From: an uncultured Clostridia bacterium
GTDB taxonomy: Bacteria > Bacillota > Clostridia > Lachnospirales > Anaerotignaceae
Assembly (NCBI GenBank): GCA_910583755.1
Contig: CAJTZO010000044.1
Coordinates: forward strand, 1-14,999
Direction of reading: 5' to 3'
Length of the DNA: 14,999 bases
Under the pieces are notes generated by a model. That model had not been told where the DNA came from and searched no databases. It worked only from the letters and a program-made list of their open reading frames with translations. Of the stretch, positions 14,347 to 14,999 are shown piece by piece; within the stretch, counting starts at the first letter, position 1, and each line of letters opens with the position of its first letter. Both the position numbers and the translations under genes were made by a program.

Positions 14347-14436
14347 ACACGTCACCTCCTCTCCTATGTAGTCGGTAAAACAAAGAAGTAGGAGGCAGCC
14401 ACCCTGTCATGGGTACTTTTCTATGGTTTTCACCAT
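14347..14436 (-). promoter_or_regulatory. Structured toxin leader that can mask the ribosome site
   Basis: The leader, about 90 nt, contains CCTCCT (complement of 14390-14395), able to pair with the toxin AGGAGG (complement of 14355-14360); the adjoining CTCCTA/TAGGAG pair (14389-14394 with 14361-14366) competes. Small stems ACCC..GGGT and ATGGT..ACCAT lie further upstream. This suggests translation control by ribosome-site sequestration, as known for several type I toxins. Confidence 0.55.
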
Positions 14437-14442
14437 GCTAAT

Positions 14443-14471
14443 ACTATATCATTTTCACTTCTTTCTTTCAA
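14443..14471 (-). promoter_or_regulatory. Promoter of the holin-like toxin
   Basis: Minus-strand TTGAAA (complement of 14466-14471), exactly 17 bp, then TATAGT (complement of 14443-14448): a near-consensus housekeeping promoter with start near 14436. Confidence 0.7.
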
Positions 14472-14814
14472 CATTTTTTTCATTTTTTATTTTTCATATT
14501 ATGTTGTTATTCACAAATTTTATTTTTAAAAAATAATATAAATATATCATTTTTTTGAAATAATCAGAATCTATTTTTTAAAAAGATAATTAAAATTTTT
14601 TTGTCTATTTTTCAAGACAATAAAATAAACTAGTAATAATTGGTATCACTAAAAATCTGCATACAAATATAGTTCTGCACCGATTGCAAGCAGGGGAAAG
14701 GGATATCCCTTTCCACGCTTGTTGGGGAATGCCCCAAACCCCTAATGCAAATTTTTTGAAATTTGCAAAACGCCTTCGGCGTGGCTAAAAACAAAAAACG
14801 CAAATAAAAAAAGA
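14472..14814. other. Gene-free stretch with palindrome cluster
   Basis: 14472-14640 is very AT-rich with nothing recognizable. From 14695 four separate palindromes follow one another. A minus-strand frame at 14630-14830 spans these palindromes and has no ribosome site, so I do not call it a gene. Confidence 0.6.
14695..14782. repeat. Cluster of four perfect palindromes
   Basis: A 20-bp perfect palindrome built on GGAAAGGGAT (14695-14714); TTGGGG/CCCCAA (14722-14737); GCAAATTT/AAATTTGC (14747-14766); ACGCC/GGCGT (14770-14782). The cluster is much more GC-rich than its surroundings and lies just past the 3' end of the relaxase gene. Confidence 0.75.
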
Positions 14815-14841
14815 GGGAAAACAACATCAAATTGTTTTCCC
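14815..14841. terminator. Bidirectional terminator after relaxase gene
   Basis: GGGAAAACAA (14815-14824) pairs perfectly with TTGTTTTCCC (14832-14841) around 7 nt, flanked by an A-tract on the left and T6 on the right, so it works in both directions. Confidence 0.85.
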
Positions 14842-14846
14842 ATTTT

Positions 14847-14999
14847 TTATATTTCTTGGTCTTTTTCTGAGCTTTTTTGTTTGGTTTGGAGCAGTTTATC
14901 CATGTTTTGCTTTGCTGTTTGATACTCCAGCATTTCCTTTTTTGCTGTTGTATATTGTTGATAAAGCTGTTGTTTTTCTGCTAATAAATTTTGATATTG
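14847..14999 (-). CDS. Mobilization relaxase, C-terminal end (partial)
   Basis: The last 50 codons of a gene entering from the right edge and ending at TAA (14847-14849). The peptide reads QYQNLLAEKQQLYQQYTTAK, then KEMLEYQTAKQNMDKLLQ, then a polar tail SSEKDQEI. A Gln/Lys/Glu-rich coiled coil with the pattern LLAEKQ-LYxxY-KKEMxEYxTAKxNxD is what I recall from the C-terminus of MobA/MobP-type relaxases of Clostridia integrative and mobilizable elements. The catalytic His and Tyr region lies outside the window, so the family call depends on this tail only. It supports a mobile-element setting for the Rhs cargo. Confidence 0.65.
   Translation of the reverse strand, partial: QYQNLLAEKQQLYQQYTTAKKEMLEYQTAKQNMDKLLQTKQKSSEKDQEI

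Noticed and set aside
14630..14830. Minus-strand 66-codon frame
   Set aside because: It spans four palindromes and a terminator, has no ribosome site, and its composition follows the palindromes.
1..14999. tRNA, rRNA, CRISPR arrays or insertion-sequence transposases
   Set aside because: I looked for cloverleaf ends, rRNA-like blocks, spaced identical repeats and transposase motifs and saw none.

Overview
The window is AT-rich, uses short Clostridia-type Shine-Dalgarno sites (GGAGG), and has many rho-independent terminators. The small flanking proteins resemble those of gut Clostridia (Lachnospiraceae-like) mobile elements. I infer a cargo region inside an integrative or mobilizable element. 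The right edge holds the C-terminus of a probable mobilization relaxase. The left edge holds a sigma-70 region-4-like regulator and a small Cys-containing protein of the kind that accompanies such elements. Species cannot be fixed from the sequence alone.

The centre (about 13.86 kb down to 2.3 kb, all minus strand) is a polymorphic-toxin locus. In transcription order it holds: a DUF4280/PAAR-like spike tip whose 5' end looks truncated; a VgrG/phage gpD-like spike; a giant Rhs/YD-repeat protein with a PD-(D/E)XK-nuclease-like tip; a 255-aa presumed immunity protein; an orphan Rhs C-terminal cassette carrying an HAE...CPSC deaminase-like toxin; and a 513-aa DUF416-like/TPR protein, the presumed partner of the orphan toxin. 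The VgrG and Rhs reading frames meet in a coiled-coil linker and are separated by a single +1 frame change. The ancestral product was therefore probably one VgrG-Rhs fusion of about 2,500 aa. The orphan cassette repeats the last 70 codons of the Rhs core (67/70 identical residues, no gaps). A recombination there would delete exactly 1,656 bp and swap the nuclease tip for the deaminase tip.

The flanks are mosaic. At the right, DUF4280 abuts the 3' end of an opposite-strand XRE repressor. Next comes a complete type I toxin-antitoxin-like unit: a 37-aa holin-like peptide with its own promoter, an SD-masking 5' leader, and a convergent antisense RNA with its own extended -10 promoter and terminator. 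A cluster of palindromes precedes the relaxase end. At the left are a plus-strand XRE regulator, a decayed BspA-like LRR fragment broken by an 8-bp tandem duplication, and two copies of a related hairpin element.

The working picture is a mobile element carrying a contractile-injection-type spike effector with interchangeable toxic tips. No sheath, tube, baseplate or ATPase gene is visible, so delivery would depend on machinery elsewhere.
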